Source: an uncultured Desulfohalobiaceae bacterium
GTDB taxonomy: Bacteria > Desulfobacterota > Desulfovibrionia > Desulfovibrionales > Desulfonatronovibrionaceae
Direction of reading: 5' to 3'
NCBI GenBank assembly: GCA_913055195.1
Contig: CAJXJU010000024.1
Span: forward strand, 1 to 9,400
DNA length: 9,400 nucleotides
Shown here: positions 7,422-9,400 of the stretch, in pieces
Position numbering within the stretch: the stretch's first letter is position 1
Layout: every line of letters starts with the position of its first letter
The notes under the pieces: model-generated
Told to the model about the DNA's origin: nothing
The model's database searches: none
Seen by the model: the letters and a program-made list of their open reading frames with translations, nothing else
Made by a program: the position numbers and the translations under genes

Positions 7422-7491
7422 CAAGTCAATGCACCTGACCTTTTCCCGCCGCTGCGCTCTGGGAAAAAACAGGTGATTTCCAACGTTAGAA
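7416..7491 (+). other. Integron attC recombination site 3
   Basis: The left box TCCTAAC (7416-7422) is followed by AA, and the right box is GTTAGAA (7485-7491). CACCTG (7432-7437) pairs with CAGGTG (7470-7475), and TTTTCCC (7441-7447) pairs with GGGAAAA (7461-7467). The spacers between these stems differ by one base (three versus two). The loop shares CGCTGCGCTC (7450-7459) with attC2. Total 76 bp. Confidence 0.88.
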
Positions 7492-7534
7492 ATAAAAAAA
7501 TAAACAATAGAAAATAATAAAGGTGGGAGGAAAA

Positions 7535-7858
7535 ATGCAAAATAAAGTAATGATAGGATATTGCGGATTAGTTTGTTCTAATTGTTGGGCCTATCGGAAA
7601 AGTAAATGCGATGGTTGTTATAGTGAAAAACCAATGTATAAAAATTGTCCTGTAAAATAATGTTGTATAGAAAAACAATATACAACATGTGCAGAATGCA
7701 CTCAATATGTTGATTTAAGAAAATGTAAAAAACTTAACAATTATGTTGCTAAAATAATAGGGTTTATATTTAGAACAAATAAGATTAAAAATTTGGAAAG
7801 GATTAGGGAAATAGGATTAGAAAATTTTAGAGAAAGGATAAAACAGAATATTATCTAA
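7535..7858 (+). pseudogene. DUF3795-like Cys-rich protein gene, interrupted by an in-frame TAA
   Basis: A strong ribosome binding site (AGGTGGGAGG, 7521-7530) precedes ATG 7535. The frame reads MQNKVMIGYCGLVCSNCWAY, then SKCDGCYSE and YKNCPVK, and meets TAA at 7658-7660 after 41 codons. The same frame continues without a break for 65 more codons: CCIEKQYTTCAECTQY, DLRKCKKLNN, then a helix ending KQNII before TAA at 7856-7858. YCGLxCxxC at the start and CCIEK...TCAEC...CKKLNN after the stop are successive parts of the DUF3795 pattern, so the TAA splits one domain. One base change (for example AAA to TAA) would explain it. No good restart codon follows. Read-through is the alternative, but nothing nearby suggests recoding. 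The gene fills the cassette between attC3 and attC4. Confidence 0.8.
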
Positions 7859-7918
7859 CAATCCTTTTCAGATACTGTGAAACAACTGACAAAAAATAAA
7901 TACAAAAAATAGAAAATT

Positions 7919-7979
7919 TCCTAACAAAGCTTTCCACCCGACCCGCCATACGGCGGGCAGGTGAACTTAGGCGTTATAA
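7919..7979 (+). other. Integron attC recombination site 4
   Basis: The left box TCCTAAC (7919-7925) is followed by AA, and the right box is GTTATAA (7973-7979). CCCGCC (7942-7947) pairs with GGCGGG (7952-7957) around a four-base ATAC loop. CACC (7936-7939) pairs with GGTG (7960-7963), with unequal spacers (CGA versus CA) giving an extra base. Total 61 bp. The right part GTGAACTTAGGCGTTA aligns well with the matching parts of sites 1-3. Confidence 0.88.
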
Positions 7980-8033
7980 TAAAATTAAAATAAAGTATAT
8001 GGAGAAATGACGATGAATGTATGACCTACATTG

Positions 8034-8219
8034 ATGGAACTTGGGGAGCGCTTAGTGAAGCTTAGGAATTCTTTTCGTGCCCAAAAAGGCGGTTTAGGTA
8101 ACATTACTGCCACTACTGAAGAAGAGAAAGCATGGTTAGAATGGGCACGGGATAATTCTGATAAATTTAGAGAAGAGTTAAATGAACTTATTGAATTGTT
8201 TGATAAAATAATTGGCTGA
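8034..8219 (+). CDS. Small hypothetical protein, possibly the remnant of a longer gene
   Basis: A 61-residue charged, largely helical protein (MELGERLVKLRNSF at the start, EELNELIELFDKIIG at the end) that I do not recognise. ATG 8034, or TTG 8031, has no ribosome binding site. The best one nearby, GGAG at 8001-8004, lies eight bases before ATG 8013 in the same frame, but that frame hits TGA at 8022-8024 after three codons. Either translation restarts at 8031/8034 after the short leader, or the gene has been broken by a stop near its beginning. It follows attC4 and would be the gene of a fifth cassette, but no closing attC is visible. The opposite strand is also open here (7985-8347), but that frame has no family resemblance. 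Confidence 0.42.
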   Translation: MELGERLVKLRNSFRAQKGGLGNITATTEEEKAWLEWARDNSDKFREELNELIELFDKIIG

Positions 8220-8270
8220 AATTGTTGCATTGTCCCAAAAGAAAATAAGTTATTGGAGTTGACCAAGTCT

Positions 8271-8444
8271 ATGTACAAAACGAGTAATATCGAAGCCCTG
8301 TGTAGGGAAAACCGTGCGTAGGATGCTGTGAGGGAAATTAGGGACATGCAAATAATGTTTGATAAGTGTTTAGGTGGTTGAGAATGAGGAAAAAATTGTT
8401 TAAGAGTGCGAAAAAGAGGTTGAAAATTTGTAAAAAGTGGAGAT
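8271..8444 (+). pseudogene. Possible decayed coding remnant
   Basis: ATG 8271 opens a frame reading MYKTSNIEALCRENRA, then TAG at 8319-8321, then DAVREIRDMQIMFDKCLGG and a stop. After a +1 shift the text VVENEEKIV, stop, ECEKEVENL, stop, KVEI follows, up to the edge of the large palindrome. These charged, helix-like strings broken by stops and a shift look like an eroded gene, but A+T-rich purine-rich DNA produces such strings by chance. No family is recognised, and nothing else is seen in the 8220-8444 gap. Confidence 0.2.
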
Positions 8445-8598
8445 AAGAGTCACCTGCAAAAAGTAAATTTTTCCGTGCGGGGACAGGTGAACAGCGATAG
8501 CGAGCGTTGTGGCGGTTGTAACCATTTGAAATTATTAGTTGTTCGCCTGTCCCCGCTAGCCGTAATTTACGAGTTTCGACTTTTTGCAGGCGACTCTT
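8445..8598. repeat. 154-bp imperfect palindrome at the 3' end of the RelE-type toxin gene
   Basis: The outer arms at 8445-8464 and 8579-8598 are 20 bp each with one mismatch. The inner arms GCGGGGACAGGTGAACA (8477-8493) and 8540-8556 are 17 bp with one mismatch. GTAAATT also pairs between the two sets, and the right arm has about ten extra bases there. The loop (8494-8539) has a small GGTTGTAACC hairpin. The GGGGACAGG core resembles REP or MITE-like mobile repeats, but no transposase is present. The toxin frame ends inside the right arm (8567). Confidence 0.75.
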
Positions 8599-8926
8599 TT
8601 ATTAATTTTTCTAATAAGATATCCTCAATATTTCTTCTGGAATCGATTATTGTCAATATGTATACTGTCTTATCTGTTACTCTGTCCATCACCCTCCAGG
8701 GTGGAATAATTAATTCTCGATAGATTAATATTCCTTGTTTCTCTAATTCCGGGATATAACGACCACGATAGGGAGAAAAAGTAAGTGCCTCTACTTTTTC
8801 TTTAATTTGAGCAAAAAGCTTTCTTGCTGTAAGAGGACTGTCCTGAGCGATATAGTCAATAATTTCTTCTAGATCGTCAGCAGCAGATCTAGTCCATATT
8901 ACTTGAAATTTCTGTCCCTCATTCAT
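8567..8926 (-). CDS. RelE/ParE-family toxin
   Basis: A 119-residue toxin of the RelE/ParE superfamily. Members either cleave ribosome-bound mRNA or poison gyrase, and the sequence alone does not decide which. It shows the family layout: beta strand FQVIWTRSAADDLEEIIDYI (about residues 7-26), two helices, SPYRGRYIPEL, then IYREL, PWRVMDRV and the ILTIIDSRRN strand-turn near the C-terminus. Its ATG overlaps the antitoxin stop by four bases (ATGA), the usual coupled arrangement, so both come from the antitoxin promoter. The last ten residues, KESPAKSRNS, are encoded by the right arm of a large palindrome. They extend past the usual end after the DSRR region, as if a repeat had inserted and replaced the native stop. 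The core fold is complete, so the toxin may still be functional. Confidence 0.9.
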   Translation of the reverse strand: MNEGQKFQVIWTRSAADDLEEIIDYIAQDSPLTARKLFAQIKEKVEALTFSPYRGRYIPELEKQGILIYRELIIPPWRVMDRVTDKTVYILTIIDSRRNIEDILLEKLIKESPAKSRNS

Positions 8927-9192
8927 TTCAACTTTGCTTGCACCTTCTCCATAACTAAATTATTGGGCACTAGAACTTTATTTTTTATTTCATCCTCGGC
9001 CAGGGACAAAAGCTTTAAAATTCCAATGGTGTTCCTCATTTTTTCAAAGCTTTCTGGGTCTTGCAGAACGGCCCGTGGCTCTCCATTTTGTGTTATTATT
9101 ACAGGACGATGCGTCTCATTAATTTGTTTTAACAAATCTGCCGCCCTGGATTTCAAATAACTAATCGATTTAATATCTGTGGATATATTCAT
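8923..9192 (-). CDS. Phd/YefM-family antitoxin
   Basis: An 89-residue antitoxin that neutralises the downstream RelE/ParE toxin and represses the operon. The N-terminal part has the Phd/YefM pattern: ISYLKSRAADLLKQINETHR, then PVIITQNGEPRAVL and DPESFEKM (about residues 10-53), which is the DNA-binding and dimer domain. The rest is a charged C-terminal segment, the likely toxin-binding part. ATG at 9192 is preceded by a strong GGAGGTGA ribosome binding site (9204-9197 on the minus strand). It is first in the operon and overlaps the toxin start by four bases. It is oriented against the cassette genes and has its own promoter, as is common for toxin-antitoxin modules in or near integron arrays. 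Confidence 0.92.
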   Translation of the reverse strand: MNISTDIKSISYLKSRAADLLKQINETHRPVIITQNGEPRAVLQDPESFEKMRNTIGILKLLSLAEDEIKNKVLVPNNLVMEKVQAKLK

Positions 9193-9202
9193 TTCATCAC
9201 CT

Positions 9203-9241
9203 CCAGTCTTTGTATGGTATCAAATTTAGACTGGATGTCAA
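9203..9241 (-). promoter_or_regulatory. Promoter and probable operator of the antitoxin-toxin operon
   Basis: On the minus strand TTGACA (9241-9236) is a perfect -35 box. TACCAT (9219-9214) follows after 16 bp as a -10 box with four of six matches. The perfect 7-bp inverted repeat CCAGTCT (9234-9228) / AGACTGG (9209-9203) encloses the -10 region and touches the ribosome binding site. That is where an autorepressing Phd/YefM antitoxin would be expected to bind. The operator role is inferred from position and symmetry. Confidence 0.6.
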
Positions 9242-9280
9242 CGTCATTTTGAGGCTAACCCAGGGGTATCTCATCTAAAT

Positions 9281-9308
9281 TCGAAATCCGAATATCGAAA
9301 TTCGAAAC
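9281..9308. repeat. Degenerate heptamer repeat (TCGAAAT x4)
   Basis: Four consecutive 7-base units read TCGAAAT, CCGAATA, TCGAAAT, TCGAAAC. The unit contains CGGATTTCG on the other strand (9290-9282), which also occurs at 4971-4979. Non-coding; it sits between the antitoxin promoter and the 21-bp inverted repeat. It looks like a dispersed intergenic repeat. Confidence 0.55.
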
Positions 9309-9310
9309 CA

Positions 9311-9392
9311 CAGCACCAACCGAGCACCTAACAAAGGTCTTGTTCACACGAAGATTTGAAATTTGCCATGCTTAGGTGCTCGGTTGGTGCTG
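9311..9392. repeat. 21-bp perfect inverted repeat with 40-nt loop
   Basis: The arm at 9311-9331 (CAGCACCAACCG, then AGCACCTAA) is the exact reverse complement of 9372-9392. The loop is 9332-9371. The core TAGGTGCTCGGT also occurs at 4958-4969. The last few bases of the window continue G+C-rich (GGGCACGGC), and no coding frame is supported here. It could be a strong transcript hairpin, the end of a mobile element or a member of an intergenic repeat family. Confidence 0.7.
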
Positions 9393-9400
9393 GGCACGGC

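Larger units (their letters stand above)
5374..7979 (+). mobile_element. Integron gene-cassette array (four attC sites, no integrase in view)
   Basis: Four sites with attC architecture lie in the same orientation, each directly after a + strand ORF or pseudogene. Integron cassettes run from the TT of one GTT box to the G of the next. The complete cassettes are therefore about 6010-7122 (split permease), 7123-7485 (Cys-rich membrane protein) and 7486-7973 (DUF3795-like pseudogene). The PIN gene pair ends in attC1, but its left boundary is not resolved, so the start given here is only that of the PIN gene. A further cassette would begin at 7974, but no closing attC is seen before the window ends. 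With no intI gene visible this is CALIN-like, or the distal part of a larger array. Confidence 0.85.

Noticed and set aside
7235..7438. Second + strand frame overlapping the Cys-rich protein gene
   Set aside because: It is in another frame, has no ribosome binding site and would run through the attC3 left box. The CPFCGQQGC frame is more protein-like.
8022..8024. TGA at 8022 read as selenocysteine
   Set aside because: I saw no convincing stem-loop of the bacterial SECIS type just after the TGA and no known selenoprotein motif around it.
7985..8347. 120-codon minus-strand frame opposite the small ORF
   Set aside because: No ribosome binding site or recognisable domain. Its openness is explained by A+T-rich DNA and the opposite ORF, although the region is too poorly understood to exclude it fully.
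8445..8598. Large palindrome as a fifth attC site
   Set aside because: It lacks the TAACAA and GTTA end boxes on either strand, and its stems are far longer and more regular than those of the four attC sites.
8475..8723. 82-codon + strand frame across the palindrome and toxin gene
   Set aside because: It is antisense to a clear RelE/ParE toxin and arises from the repeat sequence.
8903..9160. 85-codon + strand frame opposite the antitoxin
   Set aside because: It is a shadow of the Phd/YefM gene and has no independent support.

Overview
The left half (1-4672) carries four tightly packed + strand housekeeping genes: the 3' part of RNase Y (rny), tyrosyl-tRNA synthetase (tyrS), a UbiA-type prenyltransferase and threonine synthase (thrC). 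Gaps between them are short (16, 62 and 18 bp), so one transcript is likely. The gene set, the zinc-ribbon threonine synthase and the menaquinone-type UbiA would suit an anaerobic Desulfobacterota/Desulfovibrionales-like bacterium. That placement is an inference from gene content, not a proof.

The right half (about 4900-9400) is accessory DNA, visibly richer in A+T. Its centre is an array of integron gene cassettes. Four attC recombination sites, all in the same orientation, can be read directly: 5959-6015, 7057-7128, 7416-7491 and 7919-7979. Each starts with a TAACAA box, ends with a GTTA box and holds an imperfect inverted repeat. They delimit a PIN-domain nuclease plus a small partner (5374-6001), a split permease of two homologous half-proteins (6045-7051), a small Cys-rich membrane protein (7137-7421), a DUF3795-like gene interrupted by an in-frame TAA (7535-7858), and a stretch with a small ORF of unknown function (8034-8219). 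No integrase gene is visible, so within the window this is a cluster of attC sites lacking an integrase (CALIN) or a distal part of a larger array.

Beyond the array, on the minus strand, lies a Phd/YefM antitoxin plus RelE/ParE toxin operon (8567-9192) with its own promoter and a probable operator. The end of the toxin gene runs into a 154-bp imperfect palindrome. Related intergenic repeat modules (TAGGTGCTCGGT and CGGATTTCG) occur in opposite orientation at about 4958-4979 and 9282-9330 and so bracket the accessory segment. The last 90 bp also hold a 21-bp perfect inverted repeat.

Overall, a conserved housekeeping operon is followed by a cassette/toxin-antitoxin island. At least one cassette gene is dead, and possibly two more, which suggests an old array under weak selection.
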